This document shows positions 1 through 9,157 of a stretch of DNA of 43,520 bases, piece after piece (position 1 is the first letter of the stretch; each line of letters begins with the position of its first letter). Made by a program: the position numbers and the translations under genes. The notes below the pieces were generated by a model that saw only the letters and a program-made list of their open reading frames with translations, had not been told where the DNA came from and searched no databases. This stretch comes from Myxococcaceae bacterium (GTDB lineage: Bacteria > Myxococcota > Myxococcia > Myxococcales > Myxococcaceae): contig JALOQF010000011.1 in the NCBI GenBank assembly GCA_025459425.1, forward strand, positions 1-43,520, read 5' to 3'.

Positions 1-788
1 GTGCCCTTCGGCGCCAGGCGGTCGACGCAGCGCTCGAGCAGCCAGGGGTGATCGCGCTGCACCTCGAAGCGCCGCCCCATCTTCTTCGACGACGAGAACG
101 ACGGTGGGTCGACCACGATGAGATCGTACGTGCCGCGGTCATGCTCGAGCCACGCGAGCACGTCGTCGCGAATCACCCGGTGCTTCGGCCCCGTCGAGAA
201 GCCGTTGAGCACCAGGTTCCGCTCCGCCCACGCACAGTAGGTGTTCGACAGGTCGACCGTCGTCGTCTCGGCGGCGCCGCCCGCCAGCGCGTGCACGGTG
301 AAGCTGCCGGTGTACGCGAAGAGGTTCAACACCCGCGCGCCCTTCGCCTGCTCGCCGACGCGCCTGCGCGTGAGGCGGTGGTCGAGGAACAACCCGGTGT
401 CGAGGAAGTCGGTGAGGTTGCACTCGAAGCGCCGGCCGTACTCCTCGACCGTCACCAGCCGCGTGGGGCCCGGCTGCCGGGTGAACGGTGCTTCGCCCCA
501 CGGCTTCGGCTCGTGCACCTTCACGAAGACGTCGGCTTCGGCCACCCCCAGGCCCTGCGCGCAGGCGGTTCGGACTTCGCTGGCCACGGTGTCGGCGCCG
601 GCCTTGAGCTGCTTCTTGCGCGGGTATGCGATGACGTGCACCAGGCCCGCGTACTCGTCGACCGAGACCGGCCACTCGGGCATGTCGAGATCGTACAGCC
701 GGTACGCGGTGACACCTTCACGCTTCGCCCACGCGCGGCGGGCCTTGACGTTCTTCGCGAGCCGGTTGGCGAGCGCCTCGACGGACAT
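1..788 (-). CDS. RlmK-like class I SAM-dependent rRNA methyltransferase (3' end outside window)
   Basis: The reading frame opens with ATG at 788 and runs off the left edge, so about 262 N-terminal residues are visible. The visible part resembles the C-terminal RlmK half of E. coli RlmKL, which methylates 23S rRNA. Matching blocks are YRLYD near the N-terminus, the NLTDFLDTGLFLDHR block, the SAM-binding stretch NLFAYTGSFTVHA, the acidic TTTVDLSNTY motif, WAERNLVLNGF, and the catalytic-side DPPSFSSSKKM followed by FEVQRDH. No THUMP/RlmL half precedes it, so this is a stand-alone RlmK-type enzyme. RlmI-type m5C enzymes share part of this fold, so the exact base modified is inferred. Nothing upstream suggests an operon. 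Confidence 0.85.
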   Translation of the reverse strand, partial: MSVEALANRLAKNVKARRAWAKREGVTAYRLYDLDMPEWPVSVDEYAGLVHVIAYPRKKQLKAGADTVASEVRTACAQGLGVAEADVFVKVHEPKPWGEAPFTRQPGPTRLVTVEEYGRRFECNLTDFLDTGLFLDHRLTRRRVGEQAKGARVLNLFAYTGSFTVHALAGGAAETTTVDLSNTYCAWAERNLVLNGFSTGPKHRVIRDDVLAWLEHDRGTYDLIVVDPPSFSSSKKMGRRFEVQRDHPWLLERCVDRLAPKG

Positions 789-1132
789 GGCCGCTCTTTG
801 ACCGGCCGGCGGCGCGCCGCAAGCCAGATTCGTCACCGCACCCGTTCACAATGAACGCCTGCCCATTCTCAACCGCGCGGTGATGCTGGGGCTGGTGCTG
901 GCGTGCGCCGTGCAGTGCAGCTCGCCATGAAGACCTCGAGGCCGTTGAGCCCGTTCCGTCATGTGGCGCCTGACATCGCGGCGAGCCTGGCCCGCTGGTG
1001 GGCGCTGGAGACGTTGCTCGCGACGCGCGTCCCTCGTGCCGTCAGGGTCGAGCCGCTCGAAGCACACCGCATCGGCGTGGCCGTGTGGCCGTTCCTGGCC
1101 ACGGCCCTTCAGCCGGCCTGAGGCCTTCGCGC
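789..1132. other. Mostly non-coding spacer with two tiny overlapping reading frames
   Basis: This 344-base gap separates the divergent methyltransferase from a small membrane protein gene. It holds a very short frame ending at 930 that reads like a signal peptide (MLGLVLACAVQCSSP). Its stop overlaps, ATGA style, the start of the 64-codon frame listed separately. I see no clear terminator, tRNA or repeat here. Confidence 0.4.
927..1121 (+). CDS. Possible small protein of unknown function (64 aa)
   Basis: The frame starts at an ATG that overlaps the TGA of a 15-residue hydrophobic mini-frame. It has strongly G/C-biased third codon positions, as real genes in this window do. The product (MKTSRPLSPF..., ending ATALQPA) has no motif I recognise and only a weakly hydrophobic C-terminal half. 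The competing frames here look less codon-biased. It could be real, a decayed lipoprotein gene whose signal peptide lies just upstream in another frame, or chance in GC-rich DNA. Confidence 0.3.
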   Translation: MKTSRPLSPFRHVAPDIAASLARWWALETLLATRVPRAVRVEPLEAHRIGVAVWPFLATALQPA

Positions 1133-1402
1133 ATGAACCTGCTCTGCTTCATCGGGGTCGGCCTGCTGGCGGCGGTGTTGGCGCGCGGGAGCCTGCCGAC
1201 GCTCGCGGTCCTCCCGGCCTGGAAGGCGCTGCTCTCGGGCACGTCTGGAGCGCTCGTCGCGGGCTCCGTGGGCTCGCTCCTCGCGCAGGAGAACCCGCTC
1301 AGCCTCGTCACCTTCGGGCCGGTGGGGCTCGCGCTCGCGACGGTGGGGGCCGCTGCGCTGCTCCTGGGCCTCGAGGCGGCGAACCCACCAGACTGGCGCT
1401 GA
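1133..1402 (+). CDS. Small three-helix membrane protein, GlsB/YeaQ/YmgE-like
   Basis: The product is 89 residues. I chose the ATG at 1133 because the hydrophobic segment begins there and a GAGG lies about nine bases upstream; upstream codons in the same frame encode Arg/Pro-rich sequence unlike a protein. Three hydrophobic stretches are visible: residues about 2-17 (LLCFIGVGLLAAVLA), 33-52 (a Gly/Ala-rich helix containing SGTSGALVAGSVGS) and 63-83 (PVGLALATVGAAALLLGLEA). Size, spacing and Gly/Ala content resemble the transglycosylase-associated GlsB/YeaQ family of small inner-membrane proteins, but similarity is low. Its 3' end abuts, convergently, the sigma-54 activator gene. Confidence 0.55.
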   Translation: MNLLCFIGVGLLAAVLARGSLPTLAVLPAWKALLSGTSGALVAGSVGSLLAQENPLSLVTFGPVGLALATVGAAALLLGLEAANPPDWR

Positions 1403-1403
1403 C

Positions 1404-2960
<1,557 letters not shown>

Positions 2961-3124
2961 CACGCCACCCACCCTTCACTCTGAACGGGGCTCGTACGCC
3001 ATTTCGATGGAGCACCGCCGATGAACGGGCAGGCGCAGGTGCCATCTGCCTGATGTTGCAGCGCACGTACCCGTTGGCTCGCTTGGTGAATTACCCGGCT
3101 CCGTCGGCTGACGCGGAGGTACAC

Positions 3125-3268
3125 GTGAAGCAGAGACTCGAGGCGTGGTGGAGACAGGTCGTGCGGTGGGGGCGCCGGGTTCGTTCGCTGGCGTCGACGC
3201 CGCTTGGAGAAGCACCGTCGCCGATGCCGCCCCTGGTGCCGGTGCCGGTGAGAGCGGGTGCCCGGTGA
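3125..3268 (+). CDS. Possible small basic protein (47 aa)
   Basis: The frame starts with GTG preceded by GGAGGT four bases upstream, the best ribosome-binding site in this gap. The product begins with a basic, Trp-rich amphipathic stretch (KQRLEAWWRQVVRWGRR) and ends with a Pro/Val-rich tail. I do not recognise a family. It lies between the divergent sigma-54 activator and a zinc-ribbon gene. Third-position GC is about 80 percent, a little lower than its neighbours, so it may not be translated. Confidence 0.4.
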   Translation: MKQRLEAWWRQVVRWGRRVRSLASTPLGEAPSPMPPLVPVPVRAGAR

Positions 3269-3307
3269 TGCGCGGCGGTTTGGCGCGCTCCAGCGAAGGA
3301 ATCGCCC

Positions 3308-3559
3308 ATGCGAGATGAACAGCGGCGAAGGGCGAGGGTGTTGCTGACCGAGCTCGAGGCGAAGGTGCGCGCGCTCGGCGCCGGGCCCGGCGAGACCGAC
3401 GTGCGAACGGCCGTCGCGGCGCTCGGCGTGGCGCTCGACCTCGGCCCCGAGGAGCTGATGCGCGCGTGCCCCGTCTGCGGCGCCACGGGCATGCGCGCGG
3501 CGACCCGCTGTGGCACCTGCTGGTCGCGGTTGACGCCGCCCTCGGCAGAGCCGGGCTGA
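3308..3559 (+). CDS. Small protein with one C-terminal zinc ribbon (83 aa)
   Basis: The ATG start gives MRDEQRRRARVLL. The N-terminal 55 residues look like a short helical region rich in Glu, Arg and Leu. The C-terminus carries two CxxC pairs, CPVCG and CGTC, spaced like a rubredoxin-type zinc ribbon. Single-ribbon proteins of this size are commonly of unknown function and may bind nucleic acid or a protein partner. The gene is convergent with the DUF1501 gene, and a GC-rich inverted repeat lies between and across their ends. Confidence 0.6.
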   Translation: MRDEQRRRARVLLTELEAKVRALGAGPGETDVRTAVAALGVALDLGPEELMRACPVCGATGMRAATRCGTCWSRLTPPSAEPG

Positions 3560-3572
3560 AACGGTGTCGGGC

Positions 3573-3599
3573 CGGCGCGCAGCTCAGCTCCGCGCGCCG
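3573..3599. terminator. GC-rich hairpin between convergent genes
   Basis: CGGCGCGC at 3573-3580 and its exact complement GCGCGCCG at 3592-3599 form an 8-bp stem around an 11-base loop. It spans the DUF1501 stop codon and lies 13 bases past the zinc-ribbon stop. No T-tract follows on either strand, so it is at best a bidirectional terminator of the T-less kind or an mRNA-end stabiliser. Confidence 0.35.
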
Positions 3600-5155
3600 A
3601 CGACGTCTCCGTTGCCACCTGCGATGGAGATGCCCGTCACGCCCAGGGCGGCCAGCGCCGTCGTGATGACGTCACCGCTGCGCGGGCGCCGGGTGACGGT
3701 ACCGTTCGGCTCCCGAATGGCGATGGGCGCGCCGTCGTAGCCCTGCTCGTTGGGTCGCGCGAGGTCGACGGCGTAGCCGCCGATGGCCTGGTTCGGCCGC
3801 AAGCCGCCCCCCGCCATGATGACGTCGTAGGACGGCCAGTGGTCGCTGTTGACGCCGGCGTTGGGGAACGTGCGCATGAAGTCGGACAGCACGAGCACCA
3901 CCGTGTCGTCGAGCAGCGACCTGCCGGGCCCCACGGGCGTCTGCTTCATCTCGGCGAGCAGCCGGCCGATGATCTCGAAGGTGCCCCGCACCTGGGCGAA
4001 CTGCACGCGGTGGCCCTGGCTGTGGCCGTTGTCGAAGCCGTAGGCCCGCAGGCCGGCGCAGTTGACGGCCACCGAGGTGGCGACGTCGGCCTTGAGCAGC
4101 CGCAGCGCGAGGTCGAACTGGGCGTGCCAGGTGCTGCCGTCGTCGCTGGCGAAGCCTCCGGCCTCGACGGCGAAGACGCCACCCGCCGCTGGCGCCCAGA
4201 AGGGCTTGCCGAGGAACTCGACGCCCCGCGTGGCCTGGACCCGGCCGACGACGTCGCGCGCGAGAATGCGGCTCACCCCGAGGAGGCCGTCGTGCAGCTG
4301 CTCGAGCGTCGCCTCGCTGGGCGCGTTGACGCGACCGGCGTAGCTGCGGAGCCTTCGCGACACGCGCGCCTCGATGGGGTTCAGCACCAGGCCGCCACCG
4401 ACGGGCGCCTGGCGGAACGTCACGGGCGCCATGGGCGAGGCCACGTCGGTGGGGCGCAGGTCGCGCCACGGCCGGTCGCGGCGGTTCGAGAGCAGGAACT
4501 CGACGTCTCCCACCGAGGTGATGCGCGCGGGCGCCACATCGGGGCGCAGGCCGAGGAGCGCTGGCTCCGGCCCCCCAATCCACACCGAGGGAATCAGGCG
4601 GTCCGGGAACCGGCCGAAGAGGCCGGCGGCGGCGAGGGCCTGCACCGACGGCGCTCGGTACTCGGAGCTGGCCACCCCGGTCAGGGCGCTGACGGTGCCC
4701 GAGACGTGGGCGGCCGACATGTTGTCGACGCCGTGCACGACGAGCGCGTTTTCCCAGAGCCGGTGCTGCACCCACGACCAGCCGTTGGGGCTCGTGGCGC
4801 CGCCAGCCTGCGGGTCGGGCTGGCCGGCCCGGAGCGCGGCTTCGTTCCACAAGGCTGGCGTCTTCAACCGGCCGGGGTCGCTCGAGCCATCGAGGTTCTT
4901 CACCTGGTCAGGCCGGAAGAAGATGGGCGCCCCGTTCTCGACCCAGGGCGCTGGAACCAACGCTGCCACCTGCGCTGGCGACAGGCCGGGAACGGCGAAC
5001 AACGACATCCACCCGCCGGGCAGGTACAGCGTCAAGAGCCGGCTGGGGCCGCCCATCGGCTGGGCGTGCGCGAGCCGTGGCGCGAGCGCCTCGAGGAGCG
5101 CGAGCTGCGTCGTCCCCAGGGTCGCTCCGAGGAGCTGTCGTCGTCCGAGCTTCAT
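3584..5155 (-). CDS. Tat-exported DUF1501 domain protein
   Basis: The product is 523 residues and is the last gene of a three-gene minus-strand unit, four bases after its neighbour. The N-terminus has a twin-arginine motif (GRRQLLG), a hydrophobic core and a likely cleavage site after AHA near residue 31, predicting folded export to the periplasm. The C-terminal part has the DUF1501 pattern: DDTVVLVLSDFMRTFPN, then SDHW, then a Gly-rich MAGGGL block and a closing TTALAALG. DUF1501 belongs to the alkaline phosphatase/sulfatase-like superfamily, but its substrates are unknown. Neighbours are two CxxCH lipoproteins, a pairing reminiscent of the planctomycete cytochrome sets. Enzymatic function is not established. 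Confidence 0.88.
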   Translation of the reverse strand: MKLGRRQLLGATLGTTQLALLEALAPRLAHAQPMGGPSRLLTLYLPGGWMSLFAVPGLSPAQVAALVPAPWVENGAPIFFRPDQVKNLDGSSDPGRLKTPALWNEAALRAGQPDPQAGGATSPNGWSWVQHRLWENALVVHGVDNMSAAHVSGTVSALTGVASSEYRAPSVQALAAAGLFGRFPDRLIPSVWIGGPEPALLGLRPDVAPARITSVGDVEFLLSNRRDRPWRDLRPTDVASPMAPVTFRQAPVGGGLVLNPIEARVSRRLRSYAGRVNAPSEATLEQLHDGLLGVSRILARDVVGRVQATRGVEFLGKPFWAPAAGGVFAVEAGGFASDDGSTWHAQFDLALRLLKADVATSVAVNCAGLRAYGFDNGHSQGHRVQFAQVRGTFEIIGRLLAEMKQTPVGPGRSLLDDTVVLVLSDFMRTFPNAGVNSDHWPSYDVIMAGGGLRPNQAIGGYAVDLARPNEQGYDGAPIAIREPNGTVTRRPRSGDVITTALAALGVTGISIAGGNGDVVGARS

Positions 5156-5159
5156 CGCG

Positions 5160-6167
5160 TCACCAGGTCATCCACAGCGGGTCTCGGACGATGGCTGCGC
5201 ACACCGCCGTCCACGCGGTGGCGGTCCCTCTCGGCTCGTAGGCCTGGAACACCGACGCGAAGAGGTCGTCGACGTCGGCGGCGGTGGCCGGCTCTCCAGT
5301 CATCGCCAGCCACAGGGCGGCGATGTTGGCGCGAATGGCGGCGGCCCCAGCGGGCGTGGCGCTTCGGTCCGTGAGCGACGCGAGGCGGAGCACCCGCCGG
5401 TTCCCGGGTTTCTCGACGGCCGCCCGGCACCACGCCTGTGAGACGTGGGTGAGCGCCTGCAGCGACGACGGGGTGATGCCGTCGTTGCGCCACTTGCCTT
5501 CGAGGTGGTGGGGCCCGCCGAGGGCCGCGAAGAGCGTGCCGCCCTGCTCGAACGGGTCGACGAACGGCGTCAGGTCGGGGCTGCGAACCGCATAGCCGTC
5601 GCTCGCGCGCAGGTTGAAGGCGCCGTCGTAGAAGTCGGCCTCGACGAGCCCGAGTTGGTCCATCAGCGTGCGGGCGATCTGCTCTGCGGTCTTCCTGCGG
5701 ACGAGGCGCGGAGGGGTGCGAGGGGCCCCGGGCGGCGCCAGTCCACGAATCCACGCGGCGAGCTGCGGCAGGTCGATGCGCGTCTGCCCGGCTTCGGCGA
5801 GCCGCGCGAAGGGCAGCGACGGAGGTGGGGGCATGGGGTTCACCGTGCCCTCGAGGAGCGAGAGCAGGGCGCTGCGCTCCGGGGCGCCCGGCACCACCCA
5901 GCGGGGGTCGCTCACGATGACGCTCTCGAACGCGGCGAGCGAGGCGAAGAAGGGGCGCGAGGTGAAGACGTGACAGCCCTCGCAGGTCGGCTTGAGCGCC
6001 TCGAAGACGACGGCCGTCGACACGCCCCCATCGAGCGTGCCGGCGTCGATTCGTTCGACCTGGGGTGCCCCGCCCGCCGAGCCCCCGGCCGCGCCGCCGC
6101 CCGTCCTGCCAGAGACCACGCCCTCGCAGGCGCAGAGCGTCAGCCCCACGAGCCACGCCCACCTCAC
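5160..6167 (-). CDS. Lipoprotein with a single CxxCH haem-type motif
   Basis: The product is 335 residues and begins MRWAWLVGLTLCACEG, a lipoprotein signal ending at Cys13 or Cys15, followed by a Gly-rich linker. CEGCH at residues 62-66 is a c-type haem attachment motif. Downstream PPPPSLPF and a helical region with ARTLMDQLG and later DDLFASVFQAY resemble the helical cores of planctomycete-type cytochrome proteins, though I cannot name the Pfam family with certainty. Its ATG overlaps the stop of the upstream CxxCH gene by four bases, and the DUF1501 gene follows four bases later, so the three are almost surely cotranscribed and translationally coupled. The product probably acts at the outer or inner membrane. 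Confidence 0.75.
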   Translation of the reverse strand: MRWAWLVGLTLCACEGVVSGRTGGGAAGGSAGGAPQVERIDAGTLDGGVSTAVVFEALKPTCEGCHVFTSRPFFASLAAFESVIVSDPRWVVPGAPERSALLSLLEGTVNPMPPPPSLPFARLAEAGQTRIDLPQLAAWIRGLAPPGAPRTPPRLVRRKTAEQIARTLMDQLGLVEADFYDGAFNLRASDGYAVRSPDLTPFVDPFEQGGTLFAALGGPHHLEGKWRNDGITPSSLQALTHVSQAWCRAAVEKPGNRRVLRLASLTDRSATPAGAAAIRANIAALWLAMTGEPATAADVDDLFASVFQAYEPRGTATAWTAVCAAIVRDPLWMTW

Positions 6168-7942
6168 AGGCCCCTCCGGAACTCGTCGCGACGGACGATG
6201 AAACGAATGAGCTCCTTCACGTGGCGGTCGCTGCGGGTGAACTCGCTCACGAGCGCGCGCTCGAGCGGGCCTTCGGTGGCCACGTCGAGGGGCCGGCCCG
6301 CGAACTTCTCGAACACGTGCCGCACGGCGCAGCGGTCGAACTCGCCCGACTGCACGAGCAGCTTGCCGAAGCCCAGCGGGCCGATGGTGCCGTCACTCTC
6401 GAGGCCGAAGAGCGTCTGGCCCCGCGGCAGGAAGTCGATGAGCCTGGCGTCGGGGTTTCCCACCGGTGCGCCCTGTTGGCATGGAGGCCCGAAGCGCGCT
6501 TCCGGTACCGGCGTGAGGAAGGTGTTCGAGACGAAGTTGGCGTGCCACCGCCCGTACGGCTGCCGCCAGTTGATGCCCGACGGGACGTTCGGGTCGGTGA
6601 AGCAGCGCCGCGCCGCGCCCCAGCGAGCAGGCCCGATGCCGCCGAGGTTCACGAAGCCCTGGCCATTCGAGTTCAGGTCGTCCTCGACCTCGATGCGCTT
6701 GAAGTGAATGGCCACCGGGTCGAGGAGCTTGTGGCAGTGCTGGCAGCTGCCCTCGCTGTAGGGATCTCTCGAGTACGGCGGCGTGAAGACGATGGACGGG
6801 TCGGGCGCGGCGAAGGAGCGGCAGGCGAAGATCTCGAGGTACCGCGCCGCGCGCACGCGCTCACGGGGGTGCCAGCTCTGGGGCCCCAGCTGCGTCAGCA
6901 CGCCCGCGGCCGGGATCCCGAGCGGCTCGCCGTCTTCCACGCGCGGGTCGTAGGTGTAGGTGCGGCGACGCAGCAGGCGGGGGTTGAGCGTCTCGGCGAC
7001 GACGGGCTCCCAGCGATCGCTCGCGGTGCGCCAGAAGGGGTTCGAGTCGAGCGAAGCGTCTCCGTTCATTCGGCCCCAGCGCCAGTACACGTGCTGCAGG
7101 TTCCGCGGCGCGACGAGGTAGTCGCCCTGCACGAGGTCGGAGAAGGGCCGGTCGGCCGTGACCACGTACTCGAACAGCCGCGCGGGCTCTTCCCACAGCA
7201 GGCGGCGCAGCGAATCGTCCCGATAGGGTGTCGAGTCGACCTTCTGCGGGTACGCGGCCGACCCGAAGAGGGGCAGGGGCCGGCAGTACAAGAGGTTCGG
7301 CCCGCACGAGCACTCCGGGTGGTCGAAGACGGGAACGGCGTCGCGGATGAGGTTCACCCGCCCGCAGTCGACGCCGGGCGGCTGCGTGGGAGCCCCGGCC
7401 GAGCCGAGCACCTCGACCGTCGTGCCTGGCGCCCACCAGGGTTCGATGGAGCGCACGGCAAGCGCGCCTCCGTCGGGCAGGCCATCACAGCGGCTCGCCT
7501 CGTGGGGTGACACCAGCGCGCCGGCGTGGGTGGTCGCGGCGGGGCACCGCTCGAGGAAGACCGCCATGGCCGTCTTGAAGTGATGGCTGGTGGTGCCCTC
7601 GGTGGTGCCGCGCTTGAAGTCACCGATCTTCAAGGTGTCATGGCCCCAGGCCCGAACGAGCCCGCTGAAGTCGGGCGAGGCCAGCGACGCCTCGAGCTGG
7701 GCTTCGAAGAAGGCCTCGAAGGTGCCGGCGTCAGCCGCCGCGAGCGCCGCTTCGTAGTCCTGCACCTCGGGCTCGCGACCGCGGGTCGTCAGCCACAACC
7801 GCCGGAGCTGTCGCGTGGGAGACAGCCGCGGCGCGTCGGTGTCGTCGAGCGCGTCGTGCCGGCTCGCGGGCGTGGGGGCCGGGCTGTTCGCCTCGAAGCG
7901 GCACGCCGACGCCCACAGCACCACCAGCCACCACCACCGCAT
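6164..7942 (-). CDS. DUF1592/DUF1588/DUF1585-like lipoprotein with CxxCH motif
   Basis: The product is 592 residues. ATG 7942 was chosen because GGGAGGT lies six bases upstream and the product opens with a lipoprotein signal, MRWWWLVVLWASAC; the open frame further upstream overlaps another gene. CQHCH at about residues 400-404, followed by KLLDP, resembles the DUF1588 haem-binding block of planctomycete-type cytochromes. The C-terminus (GEFDRCAVRHVFEKFAGRPL and VRRDEFRRG) resembles DUF1585. Numerous other Cys residues suggest disulfides in an exported protein. It is the first gene of the unit 7942 to 3584. In families I know these domains usually pair with DUF1552 proteins, so a DUF1501 partner is unusual. 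Substrate and redox role are unknown. Confidence 0.8.
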   Translation of the reverse strand: MRWWWLVVLWASACRFEANSPAPTPASRHDALDDTDAPRLSPTRQLRRLWLTTRGREPEVQDYEAALAAADAGTFEAFFEAQLEASLASPDFSGLVRAWGHDTLKIGDFKRGTTEGTTSHHFKTAMAVFLERCPAATTHAGALVSPHEASRCDGLPDGGALAVRSIEPWWAPGTTVEVLGSAGAPTQPPGVDCGRVNLIRDAVPVFDHPECSCGPNLLYCRPLPLFGSAAYPQKVDSTPYRDDSLRRLLWEEPARLFEYVVTADRPFSDLVQGDYLVAPRNLQHVYWRWGRMNGDASLDSNPFWRTASDRWEPVVAETLNPRLLRRRTYTYDPRVEDGEPLGIPAAGVLTQLGPQSWHPRERVRAARYLEIFACRSFAAPDPSIVFTPPYSRDPYSEGSCQHCHKLLDPVAIHFKRIEVEDDLNSNGQGFVNLGGIGPARWGAARRCFTDPNVPSGINWRQPYGRWHANFVSNTFLTPVPEARFGPPCQQGAPVGNPDARLIDFLPRGQTLFGLESDGTIGPLGFGKLLVQSGEFDRCAVRHVFEKFAGRPLDVATEGPLERALVSEFTRSDRHVKELIRFIVRRDEFRRGL

Positions 7943-8101
7943 CGGACGACCTCCCGGAAGCACGCAGCCTCTCCGAGCGGGCCGAGGAGCGCAACGCTGG
8001 TCGACGTTCCGTCGAGACGCACGTCGAGGCGCGCCGGGGTCGATCGTCTCTTTCATCGAAGCGACTGATTCGCTTCCTCGAACCCCGTCTGGAGCCGTCT
8101 C

Positions 8102-8683
8102 ATGATTCGTTCCTTCGCCGTGCTGTCGTTGTTCCTCGTCTCGGCCTGCGCCTCGGTCGACGCCACCCAGAAGCGCCTCTCGTCCCTCCAGGGCACGTAC
8201 GCCGACGCGCCCACCGGCTACGCCTACGGGCAGGCCTTCGGGCACCGCACCTTCACCTTCGAGAACGGGAAGTGGACGCTGCGCTTCACGCTCGCGCTCG
8301 ACCCGGAGTTCAAGGTGCCGGTGTTCGACTTCCGCACCCGCGGCTCGTACCAGGTGCTGGGGCCCTCGAGCTCGGTGCCCGGCGCGTACGAGGCCGACTT
8401 CACCGAAGACGCCAAGTACCTCACGCTGCGCACGAGCGACGCCAGGCTCATCGAGGCCTTCGGCTTCGGGGCCTGTGCGCTCACGCCCAACGCAGAGAAA
8501 GACGTGTCGGTCGAGGGCTGTCTGGGCTGGAAGCCGGTGTCGGTCTGCCCCACCGATCACGATCTGCTCGCGCTCACGCCCGAGGGCGGCGTGCGCTTCG
8601 GGCAGCGGCCGCAGGACAACGACCTGTGCACGGCCGAGAAGCGCCCGGTGGCGCTGACGCCCGCGGTGCTGCCAACGCCCTGA
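8102..8683 (+). CDS. Lipoprotein of unknown function (193 aa)
   Basis: A signal peptide MIRSFAVLSLFLVSAC with lipobox VSAC puts the lipidated Cys at residue 16. The rest is a mainly beta-patterned sequence with alternating aromatic residues (HRTFTFENGKWTLRFTLALD) and a few cysteines, which suggests a small beta-barrel or lipocalin-like fold, but I recognise no family. A GGAG lies about seven bases before the ATG. It is divergent from the CxxCH operon across a 159-base gap containing a short inverted repeat (GAAGCG, 7-base spacer, CGCTTC at 8058-8076). It is separated from the next gene by 126 bases and so is probably its own transcript. Confidence 0.75.
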   Translation: MIRSFAVLSLFLVSACASVDATQKRLSSLQGTYADAPTGYAYGQAFGHRTFTFENGKWTLRFTLALDPEFKVPVFDFRTRGSYQVLGPSSSVPGAYEADFTEDAKYLTLRTSDARLIEAFGFGACALTPNAEKDVSVEGCLGWKPVSVCPTDHDLLALTPEGGVRFGQRPQDNDLCTAEKRPVALTPAVLPTP

Positions 8684-8751
8684 GGCGCAGGTGGCCCGGA
8701 GCGCGGGGAACTCCTCGGAATCCCTGCGCTCCTGCGCCAGCGGTGGCACCA

Positions 8752-8778
8752 TGTCGATCGCTGGGCGCGTCGTTCGTC
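8752..8778 (+). promoter_or_regulatory. Candidate ECF42 sigma-dependent promoter upstream of YCII/sigma genes
   Basis: TGTCGA at 8752-8757 and CGTC at 8775-8778 are separated by 17 bases, in the context aTGTCGA...CGTCtt. The ATG of the YCII gene is 32 bases downstream, with GGAG at 8801-8804 as ribosome-binding site. The same heptamer and hexamer with the same spacing recur at 10384-10410. TGTCGA-type -35 elements are, from memory, associated with ECF42 sigma factors. Confidence 0.5.
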
Positions 8779-8809
8779 TTCACGTCGATTCCCCTTTTCT
8801 GGAGTTTCC

Positions 8810-9157
8810 ATGGCCCGCTACCTGCTGCTGCTGCACGAAAACCCCGCGGTCTTCGCCGACCTGTCTCCCGCCGACTTCGAAGCGATCGTTCGGGAGTACA
8901 CCGCGTGGAGCGCCGATTTGCGCGCGAAGGGCCGCCTGGTGCAGGGCGAGAAGCTGAAGGACGAGGGTGGCCGGCGGGTGAAGCGCGAGGGGCCGCGGCT
9001 GCTGGTGAGCGATGGCCCCTTCGCCGAAGCGAAGGACGTCATCGGAGGGCTCTTCGTGGTCGAGGCCGCGTCGTACGACGAGGCCGTGCGGTTGGCCGAG
9101 GGGTGCCCCCACCTGCGCTACGGTGAGATCGAGGTGCGCGAGATCGATGAAACCTGA
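8810..9157 (+). CDS. YCII-related (DGPF) protein, partner of ECF42 sigma factor
   Basis: The product is 115 residues and spans a whole YCII-like fold. It begins with MARYLLLLHENP and contains the hallmark DGPF (SDGPFAEAKDVIGGLF) near residues 67-82, then a C-terminal beta-alpha-beta with EVREIDE. YCII proteins form small ferredoxin-like dimers of uncertain function. In the ECF42 group of sigma factors, one or more DGPF proteins are encoded next to the sigma gene and are typical targets. Here the stop overlaps the start of the sigma gene by 11 bases, implying coupled translation. Expression is probably autoregulated by the sigma factor through the element at 8752-8778. Confidence 0.9.
   Translation: MARYLLLLHENPAVFADLSPADFEAIVREYTAWSADLRAKGRLVQGEKLKDEGGRRVKREGPRLLVSDGPFAEAKDVIGGLFVVEAASYDEAVRLAEGCPHLRYGEIEVREIDET

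Noticed and set aside
3034-3052. Possible sigma-54 promoter on the minus strand upstream of the XylR-type activator (TGGCAC followed by TGC)
   Set aside because: The GG to GC spacing is 11 rather than 10 bases and the -12 element is poor, so the match is below what is expected by chance in GC-rich DNA.
7943-8752. Long minus-strand open frame extending the CxxCH lipoprotein upstream to 8752
   Set aside because: The extension overlaps a well-supported plus-strand lipoprotein gene, and a strong ribosome-binding site and signal peptide mark ATG 7942 as the start.
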